Positions 1 to 8,348 of a stretch of DNA of 64,000 bases are shown here, piece by piece. The stretch's first letter is position 1. Each line of letters begins with the position of its first letter. The position numbers and the translations under genes are program-made. Location: the NCBI GenBank assembly GCA_036504735.1, contig DASXUQ010000019.1, positions 411,139 to 475,138 on the forward strand, given 5' to 3'. Source of the DNA: a bacterium (GTDB taxonomy: Bacteria; Electryoneota; RPQS01). Below the pieces are notes generated by a model. It worked only from the letters and a program-made list of their open reading frames with translations. It was not told where the DNA came from and did not search any database.

Positions 1-1
1 G

Positions 2-310
2 CGCGCGCGGAAGCTGGGCATGACGGTAAAATCCGGCATCATGGTGGGTCTTGGTGAGACCAAAGACGAAGTGGTGCAGGTGATGCGGGACGTGGCGGAC
101 GCGGGGGGCGAACTGTTTACGATTGGACAGTATTTGCAGCCGTCTCCGAAGCATCTGCCGGTGTTGGAGTTTATTCATCCGGACGTCTATCTTGAATATA
201 AGCATCTGGGGGAATCCGTCGGATTAAGGCACGTGCAGGCGGGCGCGATGGTGCGCAGCTCGTACCGTGCGGAAACACAGCAAGCGATCTTGAGGAGTAG
301 TAATTTATGA
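2..310 (+). CDS. lipA: Lipoyl synthase, C-terminal part (5' end outside window)
   Basis: This is the last 102 residues of a radical-SAM lipoyl synthase, which inserts two sulfurs into protein-bound octanoate. The reading frame is open from the first bases of the window, so the gene is cut by the window edge and is not truncated in the genome as far as can be seen. Diagnostic LipA segments are visible: KSGIMVGLGET near the start, TIGQYLQPS with HLPV following, and the C-terminal VRSSY. The cluster-binding CxxxC motifs lie upstream and cannot be checked. The stop overlaps the next start as ATGA, so translation is coupled to an Fe-S carrier, which fits the iron-sulfur demand of LipA. Confidence 0.95.
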   Translation, partial: RARKLGMTVKSGIMVGLGETKDEVVQVMRDVADAGGELFTIGQYLQPSPKHLPVLEFIHPDVYLEYKHLGESVGLRHVQAGAMVRSSYRAETQQAILRSSNL

Positions 311-630
311 TTACATTGACGGCGACCGCGACAGCCAAAGTGCGCGAAATTATGACGAAGGAATCGAAATCCGATTGGAAGCTGCGGATGGGTGTGCGCG
401 GCGGCGGCTGCAGCGGCATGAAGTATGTCCTGGGGTTTGATTCGGAGAGCCGCGAGGAAGACCAGGAGTTCACGCAGGACGGCATCACGCTGGTGTGCGA
501 CACGCGGAGCTATCTCTATCTGAACGGTACGGAGATAGATTTTGAGGATGGGCTGAACGGTTCGGGATTTGTGTTTCGCAATCCCAACGCCGCGAAGAGC
601 TGCGGCTGCGGCCAGAGTTTCTCCGGCTAA
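307..630 (+). CDS. A-type iron-sulfur carrier (IscA/ErpA/HesB family)
   Basis: A 107-residue protein of the A-type carrier family, which holds and passes Fe-S clusters to client enzymes. The three conserved cysteines are present: Cys35 in RGGGCSGMKY and Cys99/Cys101 in the C-terminal SCGCGQSF. The length matches the family. It starts within the lipA stop codon (ATGA overlap), so the pair is one operon. A role in supplying clusters to LipA is inferred from that coupling. Sequence alone does not separate IscA, ErpA or SufA, so no symbol is given. Confidence 0.93.
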   Translation: MITLTATATAKVREIMTKESKSDWKLRMGVRGGGCSGMKYVLGFDSESREEDQEFTQDGITLVCDTRSYLYLNGTEIDFEDGLNGSGFVFRNPNAAKSCGCGQSFSG

Positions 631-667
631 GCCAACCCGCCTGCCATTGTGATGGTAGATATTCCGC

Positions 668-702
668 AAGCGGGTCTCTCTTCGGAGGATCCGCTTTGTT
701 TT
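668..702 (+). terminator. Rho-independent terminator after lipA operon
   Basis: A 9-bp stem (AAGCGGGTC, 668-676, with GATCCGCTT, 688-696, one G-U pair) with an 11-base loop is followed by TGTTTT. It lies 38 bases after the Fe-S carrier stop and just before the next small gene. Confidence 0.55.
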
Positions 703-728
703 ATGCGTAGATACGGAACTCTAACGCC

Positions 729-1070
729 ATGACACCAATTAAAAGAATAACGGTTGATGTCACACCGGAGAATGTCTGGTTTGTCGAACGGTATCTGAAC
801 GTGTTCGACTTTGCGGATATTTTTCCGGAAGATGCCTTCTCCATCGGCAGCGGCAAAGGGAATCCGGTCACTTTGCATACTGACCTTGGATTTGACATCG
901 TGACGGATATTGACCAGACCAAGATGCAGATCCGCAATCGCTCGCGGTTTCACGGCTGGATGCGCTGGACAGGCGAGAAGGCGTTGCGCGTGGGCGACCG
1001 GATTGTCATCGAGAAGTTGGGCGAGAGGGACTATTCCCTCCAGTTTGAGAGTAGTAGTAATGGCAATTAA
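729..1070 (+). CDS. Small hypothetical protein
   Basis: A 113-residue soluble protein that I do not recognise. It has no signal peptide, membrane segment or cysteine. The sequence alternates hydrophobic and charged residues as in a compact beta-rich domain, and its last part (residues about 75-105, with ALRVGDRIVIEKLGERDYSLQF) resembles a small barrel closing strand pair, but no family can be named. The start ATG at 729 has only a weak upstream ribosome site. It sits between a probable terminator and the DUF2480-like gene, 25 bases upstream of the latter, so those two may be co-transcribed. Coding quality looks normal for the window. Confidence 0.6.
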   Translation: MTPIKRITVDVTPENVWFVERYLNVFDFADIFPEDAFSIGSGKGNPVTLHTDLGFDIVTDIDQTKMQIRNRSRFHGWMRWTGEKALRVGDRIVIEKLGERDYSLQFESSSNGN

Positions 1071-1095
1071 TGGCTGAAGACCGGAGATATGAGAC

Positions 1096-1428
1096 GTGAA
1101 GATGGAGAATCGACTACAGAGCCGCACAACGGACCTGACCCCAGGGCCTTTGCCCGCAGAGCACATTGCCGCCAATCTGCTGCGATTTCCGCTTGAAGAC
1201 ATGCTGGGTCCGGGAATGGTGCGGGAAAAGGATTTCCGCACCAAGCTGAAGGGCATCGATTGGGAGGCCTACCGTGGCCGCCCGGTGCTGGTGCCGTGGA
1301 TTCATAACCAGGAAATCCCGGTTTGGGTTTATTTGATGGTGGTGGCGCGGTTGTCGGGAGTGGCGTCGGTGCTATCCTTCGGAGAGGCATGCAGCCCCAC
1401 AGTTTTGCTTAAAAACCGTCCCAGTTGA
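1096..1428 (+). CDS. Compact DUF2480-like protein
   Basis: A 110-residue protein whose sequence matches, from memory of the family, pieces of the Bacteroidetes DUF2480 proteins: MVREKDFRTKLKGIDWEAY resembles the first half of that family, and FGEACSPTVLLKNR resembles its very C-terminus. Family members are usually about 160-170 residues and contain two similar halves, so this copy looks as if one half-repeat is missing. The GTG start at 1096 is chosen because GGAG lies nine bases upstream; an ATG two codons later is possible. Function is unknown. A perfect inverted repeat wraps around its stop codon. Confidence 0.65.
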   Translation: MKMENRLQSRTTDLTPGPLPAEHIAANLLRFPLEDMLGPGMVREKDFRTKLKGIDWEAYRGRPVLVPWIHNQEIPVWVYLMVVARLSGVASVLSFGEACSPTVLLKNRPS

Positions 1429-1442
1429 AGGGGTTTTTAAGC
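1407..1442 (+). terminator. Inverted repeat around stop codon, possible terminator
   Basis: A perfect 11-bp inverted repeat (GCTTAAAAACC, 1407-1417; GGTTTTTAAGC, 1432-1442) with a 14-base loop spans the DUF2480-like stop. The right arm carries five Ts. The stem is AT-rich, so terminator strength is uncertain. Confidence 0.4.
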
Positions 1443-1460
1443 TGGTTAATTTAATGCAAC

Positions 1461-1489
1461 TTGACAATTTGCGGGTAAACACGTATATT
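1461..1489 (+). promoter_or_regulatory. Sigma-70-type promoter of the tol-pal operon
   Basis: A perfect -35 TTGACA (1461-1466), a 17-bp spacer and a -10 TATATT (1484-1489, five of six consensus) lie about 85 bases upstream of tolQ. Transcription would begin near 1496. Confidence 0.8.
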
Positions 1490-1573
1490 TCGATTGCTGT
1501 ACCATATGACGGAAGATGGATAAAGATCCGCCTATAGTGAGTAAGAGCAACATTTCTCTAAGGATAGATCAAG

Positions 1574-2263
1574 ATGACGCCCGGCGGAGGCAGTTTCTGG
1601 GATCTGGTGCAGGTCGCCTCTCCCTTTGCAAAGTTTATTCTGGCCGTTTTGGCCGTGATGTCGGTGGTTTCCTGGACCATCATCATTGACAAATTCCTGT
1701 TGATCGCGCGGGTGCGTTCGGCCAACAAAGGCATGGCGCGTTACCGGTGGTCAACCTTTGATCCGCGGGCGCTCAGCAGTGAAGCGCGGCGCTATCCGCA
1801 GTCGTTTATGTCGCGCGCGTACATGTTTGTCCACCGGGACATCATCGAGCGCGGCGGCGAGGGGGCGATGGATGGGGAATTGATCGGCCGGGAGTTTGCC
1901 CGCTCGGTGGCGGAAGAACTCAACCGCGCCGAGCGGTTTCTGCCGTTTTTGGCCACATGCAGTTCGGCGGGTCCGTTTCTGGGGCTGCTGGGCACGGTGT
2001 GGGGAATTATCACCGCCTTTCAGCGGATCGGCGTGTGGGGCAGCGCCAACATCGCGGTAGTGGCACCGGGTATTGCCGAGGCGCTGATTGCCACGGCGGT
2101 GGGCCTGTTTTCGGCTATTCCCGCGCTGGTGGCGTACAATTTCTTTTCGAACTGGCTGCGCAAGGAAGCGGAGCGCGCCGAAGAGTTCGGCAGTGATCTG
2201 GCCTTTGCGGTGGATCGCTATGCGAAGGGCAAGCAGTCCGCCGGTTCGCGGGTGATCCCATGA
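1574..2263 (+). CDS. tolQ: TolQ/ExbB-type proton channel protein
   Basis: A 229-residue inner-membrane protein of the MotA/TolQ/ExbB family, which with TolR converts proton flow into force on TolA/TonB. Three membrane segments are visible at about 20-42, 126-148 and 168-191. The diagnostic GLLGTVWGI (137-145) and APGIAEALIATAVGL motifs are intact. It starts the tol-pal cluster behind a strong promoter, with AAGGAT upstream of the ATG, and its stop overlaps tolR by four bases. Context with tolB, pal and cpoB supports TolQ rather than ExbB. Confidence 0.95.
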   Translation: MTPGGGSFWDLVQVASPFAKFILAVLAVMSVVSWTIIIDKFLLIARVRSANKGMARYRWSTFDPRALSSEARRYPQSFMSRAYMFVHRDIIERGGEGAMDGELIGREFARSVAEELNRAERFLPFLATCSSAGPFLGLLGTVWGIITAFQRIGVWGSANIAVVAPGIAEALIATAVGLFSAIPALVAYNFFSNWLRKEAERAEEFGSDLAFAVDRYAKGKQSAGSRVIP

Positions 2264-2691
2264 TTCCGCGTCCCAAGGTCAAGATTCCTTATCGTCCGAT
2301 TCCGGACATCAACGTGACGTCCCTCGTGGACATCACGATGGTGCTGCTGATTGTGTTCATGGTGGCGGCGCCGATCATGAAGAGTTCGCTGGATATCGCC
2401 GTGCCGCAGGCGGCCACCGCGCAGTCGACGGACAAGGAAGGCGTGACGATTGTCATCCAGAAGAACGGGACGATCACCATCGACGATACGCCGGTGGATG
2501 AGTCCAGCTTCGACGTGTCCTTCAAGCAGATCTACTCCAGCAATGCCGGGGAACCGGTGTTTCTGAAGGCGGACGGCGATGTGCCGTACTCCAAGGTGCT
2601 GAATGTGATCGACGTGTTGCGGCAGGACAGCGTGTTGAATCTCGGCCTGGTGGCAGAGCCGAAGCAGTCGCAGCACGGTCGCCGGAGGTAA
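2260..2691 (+). CDS. tolR: TolR/ExbD-type protein
   Basis: A 143-residue single-pass inner-membrane protein. The membrane helix at about 20-41 contains the essential Asp (residue 24, in NVTSLVDITMVLL) that lines the proton pathway in TolR/ExbD. The periplasmic part (about 45-135) has the expected ExbD fold pattern, including FLKADGDVPYSKVLNVID. It overlaps tolQ by ATGA and is followed four bases later by the TonB/TolA-like gene. Its terminal codons supply the GGAGG ribosome site used by that gene. Confidence 0.95.
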   Translation: MIPRPKVKIPYRPIPDINVTSLVDITMVLLIVFMVAAPIMKSSLDIAVPQAATAQSTDKEGVTIVIQKNGTITIDDTPVDESSFDVSFKQIYSSNAGEPVFLKADGDVPYSKVLNVIDVLRQDSVLNLGLVAEPKQSQHGRRR

Positions 2692-2695
2692 TGCA

Positions 2696-3364
2696 TTGCG
2701 CGGGTCGTTTTTCGCCTCGCTCGGCCTGCATGCGCTGGCCGTAGCGGTGATGATTTGGGCCAGCATGGCCAGCGAGCCCAAAGCCAAGGCGCTTCCATCG
2801 GCAACCGTGGTGAAGCTGATCAAGCCGCAGGGACTGCCCTTGCCGCGCGGCAATCCGGTGGCTCCGCCGCAGGGCGAAGGTTCGCCGGACGAGCGGCCCA
2901 TGCAGTTTCCCAAGGTCGACAAGACCAAGAAGCCAGTGCCGCCGCCCGAAGAGCCGCCCTCCAAGACGGTTCCCAAACTGCCGACACAGCCGCAGAATCC
3001 TTCCAAGCACCCGGGCATGCCCAACGGCAAAGAAGTTTCGGGGCCGGCGGGGACGATTGTGGTCGGCAACGGCTTCGACTACGATTACTATCTAGCGGTG
3101 ATCCAGACCAAGATTTCCCAGAACTTCCGTCCACCTCCGGGCGTTCGTGCCCAGTCGCTGGCGAGCATGACCTTTACCATTATGAAGGGCGGCGACATTT
3201 CCAACGTAAAGTTGGCACAGTCGTCGGGCAACCTGCTCATCGATCAGGCTGCCGAGCGGGCGATCCGGGCTGCGGGACACTTCCCTCCTCTTCCATCGCA
3301 GTATGATCAGGGCCGGTTGGACATCTATTTTGAATTCGTCATCAATCCGAGTACCGGCAGATAA
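2696..3364 (+). CDS. TonB/TolA-like energy transducer
   Basis: A 222-residue protein with the layout of a TonB/TolA transducer: an N-terminal membrane helix (about 4-21), a Pro/Lys-rich periplasm-spanning linker (about 45-112) and a C-terminal TonB-type domain (about 122-218, with NFRPPPGV and DQAAERAIRAA). It starts with TTG; GGAGG at 2684-2688, overlapping the tolR stop, sets this start. It would link TolQR to TolB/Pal at the outer membrane. The linker is much shorter than the long helix of enterobacterial TolA, so the domain looks TonB-like although the locus is tol. The TonB-dependent receptor elsewhere in this window could in principle also use it. Confidence 0.88.
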   Translation: MRGSFFASLGLHALAVAVMIWASMASEPKAKALPSATVVKLIKPQGLPLPRGNPVAPPQGEGSPDERPMQFPKVDKTKKPVPPPEEPPSKTVPKLPTQPQNPSKHPGMPNGKEVSGPAGTIVVGNGFDYDYYLAVIQTKISQNFRPPPGVRAQSLASMTFTIMKGGDISNVKLAQSSGNLLIDQAAERAIRAAGHFPPLPSQYDQGRLDIYFEFVINPSTGR

Positions 3365-3365
3365 G

Positions 3366-4763
3366 ATGCCGGTGATATTCCGAATGTTCTTTGAAAAAAC
3401 GTCCCTGCGGCTTTGGTGTGCGCTGACATGTGCAATGTTACTCATGGCAGCGGGAGCATCGGCCCAGATGGATACCTTGCGGACCCGCGTAAATGCGGTG
3501 AGCCGCGCGCCGATTTGTGTGATGCCGTTCCACGCGAGACAGGACAGCGCCTTTGCCGGGCAGTTGCCGGCTTCCCTGCGGGGAATTATTGACGGGGATC
3601 TGGCGTACTCCGGTTACTTCAACGTGATTGAGCCACAGGACCTGCCGCCGGACACGATTCTGCAAGTGCGGAAGATCGGCTCCAAGTGGGACACGCTGCG
3701 CACGTTTTCCGGTTCGACCGCGATACGGGTGCAGGGCACGGTATCGTCGGATTGGAATGGCGCATCGGCCAGCATTGCGATTTTTCAGCCGCCGATTAAC
3801 GCGCCGATCCACAGCAAGGATTTTACCTTCAAGTCCGAAGATATGCGCGGCGCCGGGCATCAGATCGCGGCGTGGATCACGAAGATGATTGCCGGCGAGA
3901 ACGGCAGCTTCGGGTCCAGGATTGTGTTTGCGGTGCGCGCGGGCGGGGGAAAGAATTTGTGGATTATGGACTGGGATGGGGCCAATCCGCATCCGCTGAC
4001 CAGTGACAATACGGTGAACATGTCTCCGACGTGGACGCCGGACGGGAGCGCACTGATCTTCACGTCGTTCCGTGGGGGCAACGCGTGCCTTTACAAGTAT
4101 GCTCTTGGCTCGGGTCATATTTCGCCGTTTGTGGTGCAGTCCGGGGTTACCAGCGCCGCTTCGGTTTCGCCCGACGGTGAATGGGTGGCTTATTCGGCAT
4201 CGACCGGCGGGAATCAGGAAATTTTCCGCTGCCGTCTTGACGGGAGCAGCCGGACGCAGCTTACCTTCAGCTACGGCATCGACACGTCGCCGAGCTGGGC
4301 ACCGACCTCGCGTGAACTGGTTTTTACGTCGGACCGCACCGGCGATCCACAGGTCTACCGGATGGACGTGGACGGAGCCAACGTGCAGCGTTTGACGATG
4401 GCCGGCAATTACAACGAGACCGGCCGCTGGTCACCGCGCGGCGACTTGATTGCCTTTGCCAGCCGCGAAATCGGCTTTCAGATTTTTACCCTTGCTCCGG
4501 ATGGTTCGAACGAGCGGCGGATTACGGGTGACGCGGCCAGCGCGACCGGCGCGTGGGCACTCGATCCGAGCTGGTCACCGGATGGCATGAAGCTGGCGTT
4601 CACCGTGACGCAGAGCGGCAAGTCATCGATCTGGACCTGCAACTGGGACGGCAGCAACCCCAGGCAGTTGACCTTTGGGATGGACGCGGCTCAGCCGCAG
4701 TTTGGTCCGGCGGCGGCGCTCGCCGACAGCGCCTCATCCACCGTAGGAGAGCGCGGCCACTGA
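3366..4763 (+). CDS. tolB: TolB, periplasmic beta-propeller protein
   Basis: A 465-residue exported protein. The ATG at 3366, directly after the preceding stop, is preferred; an upstream ATC-region extension would lie inside the previous gene. A signal peptide ending in AGASAQ is followed by the TolB N-terminal domain (about 35-170) and a C-terminal propeller of PD40-type repeats, each with SPDG- or SPRG-like turns such as SPDGEWVAY and SPDGMKLAF. TolB binds Pal and lipoprotein partners during outer-membrane constriction. It is part of the tol-pal operon, followed ten bases later by a glycosyltransferase gene that is not normally found here. Confidence 0.93.
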   Translation: MPVIFRMFFEKTSLRLWCALTCAMLLMAAGASAQMDTLRTRVNAVSRAPICVMPFHARQDSAFAGQLPASLRGIIDGDLAYSGYFNVIEPQDLPPDTILQVRKIGSKWDTLRTFSGSTAIRVQGTVSSDWNGASASIAIFQPPINAPIHSKDFTFKSEDMRGAGHQIAAWITKMIAGENGSFGSRIVFAVRAGGGKNLWIMDWDGANPHPLTSDNTVNMSPTWTPDGSALIFTSFRGGNACLYKYALGSGHISPFVVQSGVTSAASVSPDGEWVAYSASTGGNQEIFRCRLDGSSRTQLTFSYGIDTSPSWAPTSRELVFTSDRTGDPQVYRMDVDGANVQRLTMAGNYNETGRWSPRGDLIAFASREIGFQIFTLAPDGSNERRITGDAASATGAWALDPSWSPDGMKLAFTVTQSGKSSIWTCNWDGSNPRQLTFGMDAAQPQFGPAAALADSASSTVGERGH

Positions 4764-4773
4764 GCGCGGGATC

Positions 4774-5493
4774 ATGACGCAGGAACGCATTTTAGTTTGC
4801 ACTCCCACGCTCCACCGCTGGGCGGGAGACCATCGCGTGGACAATCTGGAACGCACCATTCAGGCGGTGCGCAGCCAGACCTACGGCACTATCGAGCACA
4901 TTGTAGTAAAGGCGCAGTGCAATCAGGGGGCAGATTGTCCACTGTGCGAGGAGACGCGGGAACTGGCCGCACGCTATGCGCTGCCGGATGGACGTTTCCG
5001 CTTGATCGAACTTTCGGAACCGGGTGACCGGTTCGGGTACGTGGGGCGCAACCTGGCGATTCAGACATCCGATGCTCCGCTGATTGCTTATCTGGACGAT
5101 GACAACTGGTGGGAGCCGAATCACCTGGAGTCGCTGGTTGCGGCGATGAAGAAGAGCGGAGCATCGTTTGCTTACAGCGCCTCGCGCGTCCGCAGTGCGG
5201 AAGGCAAACTGCTGCTGAAACGCATTTCGCCGAAGCCTTATTTCACCGGCATCGACCTCAATGAGTATCTGCACAAGCGGGAGCTGATTGAGAAATACGG
5301 CTTCTGGAATTTGACCTACAATGCCGACTGGGAAGCCGTGGAGAACTGGCTGAAGCACGGCGAGAAAATCGTAACGTCCGGCATAATGACCTCCAACTAC
5401 ACGCTGAAGCCGGGCGCTAAGGCCATCAGTCTGTACTTCTATTCCTACTACAAGCACAAGGTGCTGAAGACGCTGGGAAAGAGGGGAATCTGA
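4774..5493 (+). CDS. Family 2-like glycosyltransferase
   Basis: A 239-residue GT-A fold glycosyltransferase of family 2 type. The N-terminal nucleotide-binding start (ILVCTPTL), an aspartate-rich metal site LDDDNWW (107-113) and a following acceptor domain are visible. There is no membrane segment, so it is cytosolic or peripherally bound. Three cysteines at 49, 55 and 58 are an uncommon feature. It lies between tolB and pal in the same direction with short spacing to tolB, so it is probably co-transcribed with tol genes. Donor and acceptor cannot be told from sequence; a link to envelope glycans is inferred only from location. Confidence 0.85.
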   Translation: MTQERILVCTPTLHRWAGDHRVDNLERTIQAVRSQTYGTIEHIVVKAQCNQGADCPLCEETRELAARYALPDGRFRLIELSEPGDRFGYVGRNLAIQTSDAPLIAYLDDDNWWEPNHLESLVAAMKKSGASFAYSASRVRSAEGKLLLKRISPKPYFTGIDLNEYLHKRELIEKYGFWNLTYNADWEAVENWLKHGEKIVTSGIMTSNYTLKPGAKAISLYFYSYYKHKVLKTLGKRGI

Positions 5494-5713
5494 ACCGAAG
5501 GATGAAGGCGGAGGGATGAAGGAATACGGATCTCCTTCGCGTTTATCGACACTGGAGGGCACGGCACACAGGTTCGCATCGGCGAACAACACGACTTTCC
5601 TAAGAGAGGCTTAATACAATCCCCGGCATCGGGCTACCGCGAGGGCTGGGTACACATAGATCGTGGCGTAAACCATCATTAGCCCTATCCAAACCATATT
5701 TCGTGGAGAGAAC

Positions 5714-6259
5714 ATGACAAAGCAATTCCGAAATCGTGCACTGCCCATCGTGGCAGTTCTGATCATCGCCCTGGCGTTCGCCGCCACGGGCTGCAAGAAG
5801 CATGCGCCGAAGGAAGCCCCGCCTCCTCCCCCGCCGCCGAAGGTTGAGACCGTAACCCCGCCGCCGCCGCCGCCGGACACGACAGGTCAGGCCGAGCGCG
5901 AGATGCGGGCCGCCATGGAAGCTGACAGAGGCCGTATCCAGTCCGTTTATTTCGATTTTGACAAGAGCGACATCCGCGCCGACCAGCGTACGTCGGTCTC
6001 CACGGATGCAGACATTTTCCGCAAGTGGACGCAGTGGCAGGTTGTCGTTGAAGGCAACTGCGATGAGCGTGGCACCGCGGAGTACAACCTTGCGCTGGGC
6101 GAGCGTCGTGCGACAGCCGGCAAGAACGCCCTCGTCGCCGCCGGTGTAGATGCAGCTCGCGTCAGCACCGTCAGCTACGGCAAGGAACGCCCGACCGATC
6201 CGGGTCACACTGAAGCGGCATGGTCCAAGAACCGCCGCGACGATTTCAAGGTTAAATAG
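5714..6259 (+). CDS. pal: Pal, peptidoglycan-associated lipoprotein
   Basis: A 181-residue lipoprotein with a lipobox ending at Cys27 (AATGC), a proline-rich tether (about 34-60) and a C-terminal OmpA-type peptidoglycan-binding domain (about 75-181). The domain has the YFDFDKSDI start and the NCDERGTAEYNLALGERRA segment, whose Asp and Arg bind diaminopimelate in known Pal proteins. GGAGAG lies directly upstream of the ATG. It follows a 220-base gap after the glycosyltransferase in which I see no gene, so a separate promoter there is possible. It anchors the outer membrane and is the TolB partner. Confidence 0.95.
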   Translation: MTKQFRNRALPIVAVLIIALAFAATGCKKHAPKEAPPPPPPPKVETVTPPPPPPDTTGQAEREMRAAMEADRGRIQSVYFDFDKSDIRADQRTSVSTDADIFRKWTQWQVVVEGNCDERGTAEYNLALGERRATAGKNALVAAGVDAARVSTVSYGKERPTDPGHTEAAWSKNRRDDFKVK

Positions 6260-6273
6260 TCTACACCGATCAC

Positions 6274-7059
6274 ATGGCCTATTTTCTCGATCAGCGGTTC
6301 GGCGGAAAGCTCCGGCTTTCCGCCGGCCGCCTGACGGGCCTCTTCCTGCTGGGCGCTCTGGTCCTTCTGGCCGGTTGCGCCTCCCGCAAGCAAGCACTCC
6401 TATTGCAGGAAGATACCGCCTACATCCGCGCCAGCGTGGATTCCGTTAAACAGCAGCAGGCTCTTCAGCAGCGGACCCTCGATTCCCTGCGGGCACAGAT
6501 GCTTGCGATGAGCACCAATTCCGAGTATGGTTCCAGCGCTCTGCGGGAGCGGATGGAACGGATTACCGCGCAGTTCGATCAACTGGTCACCCGGTTGAAC
6601 CGGACGCTGGCGCCGTTGGAAGAATATCTGCGGCGGCAAGTGCCGGCGGACACGGGCAAGGCCGGAGCCGGCGGCGGCATGGGCACGGACTATTTCGATG
6701 CGGCGCAGCGCGACCTGACCATGGGCAACTATGATCTGGCGGAAGTGGGATTCCTGCAATTCCTCGAGAACTATCCGACCAGCGATCTGGCGGACGATGC
6801 CCGCTATGGATTGGCTGAGACGTATTATACCCGCAAGCGGTATGATGAAGCGATTCAGGAATACCAGCAGGTGTTGACCAAGGATCCGAAGAGCGCCAAG
6901 GCTCCCGCGTCCATGCTCAAGATCGGCCTGTGCTACCGCAATGAGGGCAACAACCGTGAAGCCCGCAAGGTGTGGCAGAGTCTGATCACCAAATATCCCT
7001 TTGCCGACGAAGCCAAGGCGGCACAGCAGCGGCTGGACGAGATCAAAGGTAAGAAGTGA
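6274..7059 (+). CDS. cpoB: CpoB/YbgF, Tol-Pal coordinator with TPR repeats
   Basis: A 261-residue protein, the usual last gene of tol-pal loci. It is predicted to be a lipoprotein here (lipobox LLAGC, Cys35), whereas enterobacterial CpoB is a soluble periplasmic protein. A coiled-coil segment (about 48-115) is followed by a C-terminal array of three TPR-type repeats (about 130-255; for example GNYDLAEVGFLQFLENYP and KRYDEAIQEYQQVL). It begins 14 bases after pal. In other bacteria CpoB couples Tol function to septal peptidoglycan synthesis; the same role is inferred from synteny and domain order. Confidence 0.92.
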   Translation: MAYFLDQRFGGKLRLSAGRLTGLFLLGALVLLAGCASRKQALLLQEDTAYIRASVDSVKQQQALQQRTLDSLRAQMLAMSTNSEYGSSALRERMERITAQFDQLVTRLNRTLAPLEEYLRRQVPADTGKAGAGGGMGTDYFDAAQRDLTMGNYDLAEVGFLQFLENYPTSDLADDARYGLAETYYTRKRYDEAIQEYQQVLTKDPKSAKAPASMLKIGLCYRNEGNNREARKVWQSLITKYPFADEAKAAQQRLDEIKGKK

Positions 7060-7143
7060 GGGCGTCGATCCCCTTCGGTATGTGTGGCCCTGTCGTTTAT
7101 TTTTTGGCGATGGGGTTTTTCTTTTGTAACAGGGAGCATCTCC

Positions 7144-8268
7144 ATGGCGATGATTGAAGGCATGCCGCCGGTGGTTGAGAACGGCGCCGACGTCCAGAAG
7201 CACCAGCGGTCGTTTATCATTTCGCTGACGGTTGTGCTGCTGGTCGTGTTTCTGATCATGGTGCGCGATCTTCTGATCGGCGTCATCCTTGGCATCATGC
7301 TTTGGACTATGACCCGCAAGGGGTATCAGCGGATCCTCAAGCGCGTGCGCAAGCCCGGCGGGGCAGCAGGCCTGGCGCTGCTCGGCACGCTGCTGGTGAT
7401 CATCATCCCGATCACGATTCTGCTGGCACTGGCGGCGGCGGATGCGTCGACGATGGCCGACACTCTGCAGAAGTGGTTCGAGCCGTCGCGGCAGCTTTTG
7501 CAGCAGCAACTGGACATACTGAGCCGGGGAAACAGCCTGGCGATTTTCGGGTATGAATTCTCCGCGCAGGATATTGCACAGAGAATCGAGGCCTTGTCCG
7601 GACAGGTCGGCACATTGCTGATCACAGTTCTGCAGAAGGCGGCTGGAGGAATTTTTCACGGTGGACTGCTGCTGTTTGTCACGCTGTACACTCTGTATTT
7701 CTTTTATGTGGATGGACCCGCGTTTATCGGGTGGCTCAAGCGGATGCTGCCGCTCCATCCGGATCAGTCGGAGCGGCTGATTCACGATTTTTTGGCAACG
7801 GCGGAGAGTTCGCTGACGACGCTGGTCGTGATTGGCGCAGTGCAGGGGACACTGGGAGGACTTGGATTCTGGGCGGTGGGAGTTCCTTCGCCCTTTTTCT
7901 GGGGTGTGATGATCGCGTTCGCATCGGCGATTCCGGCGGTGGGGGCGCAGATTATTCTGATTCCCGCGGCGGTGATTGTCATGCTGGTGGGGCATTTGTG
8001 GCTGGGGATCGGACTGCTGGCCTGGGGCTGGGGCGTGATTGGCCATGTGGATAATGTGTTGCGGCCCTATCTGGTGAAGCGGGCGATCAATCTGCATCAA
8101 TTGCTTGTGCTCATCAGCACGCTGGGGGGTATTGCCATGTTCGGCTTCTGGGGGGTAATCCTCGGTCCGGTCATCGCGTCGCTGCTCAAGGCAACGCTTG
8201 ATATGTATGCGGAGATTTACAAGAAAGCCCCACCGGAAGACAAGGCCAATTCTGTGCAGCAGATATAG
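7144..8268 (+). CDS. AI-2E family (PerM/YdiK-type) membrane permease
   Basis: A 374-residue polytopic membrane protein of the AI-2E transporter family, whose members move small signals or ions and whose substrates are mostly unproven. The ATG at 7144 is chosen because AGGGAG lies about nine bases upstream; longer GTG-started versions would begin in noncoding DNA. The family pattern is visible: paired N-terminal helices (about 20-75), a periplasmic insertion (about 90-150), and a C-terminal membrane block with PSPFFWGVMIAFASAIPAVG and a final FGFWGVILGPVIASLL. It ends at a strong bidirectional terminator. Confidence 0.9.
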   Translation: MAMIEGMPPVVENGADVQKHQRSFIISLTVVLLVVFLIMVRDLLIGVILGIMLWTMTRKGYQRILKRVRKPGGAAGLALLGTLLVIIIPITILLALAAADASTMADTLQKWFEPSRQLLQQQLDILSRGNSLAIFGYEFSAQDIAQRIEALSGQVGTLLITVLQKAAGGIFHGGLLLFVTLYTLYFFYVDGPAFIGWLKRMLPLHPDQSERLIHDFLATAESSLTTLVVIGAVQGTLGGLGFWAVGVPSPFFWGVMIAFASAIPAVGAQIILIPAAVIVMLVGHLWLGIGLLAWGWGVIGHVDNVLRPYLVKRAINLHQLLVLISTLGGIAMFGFWGVILGPVIASLLKATLDMYAEIYKKAPPEDKANSVQQI

Positions 8269-8295
8269 TACGGGGCGGTTGCTACCGAAAAATGT

Positions 8296-8326
8296 AAAGC
8301 CCGGTCTGATGATCAGACCGGGCTTT
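8296..8326. terminator. Bidirectional terminator between convergent genes
   Basis: A perfect 15-bp inverted repeat (8296-8310 with 8312-8326, AAAGCCCGGTCTGAT arms) lies between the permease (plus) and the ftsB-like gene (minus). AAA/TTT ends serve both directions. Confidence 0.85.
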
Positions 8327-8348
8327 GCTATTCTTTACACCTGAGCGC

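Noticed and set aside
6400..8100. Long minus-strand frame opposite cpoB and the permease
   Set aside because: Shadow of two well-supported genes; rich in His/Gln/Arg with no motif.
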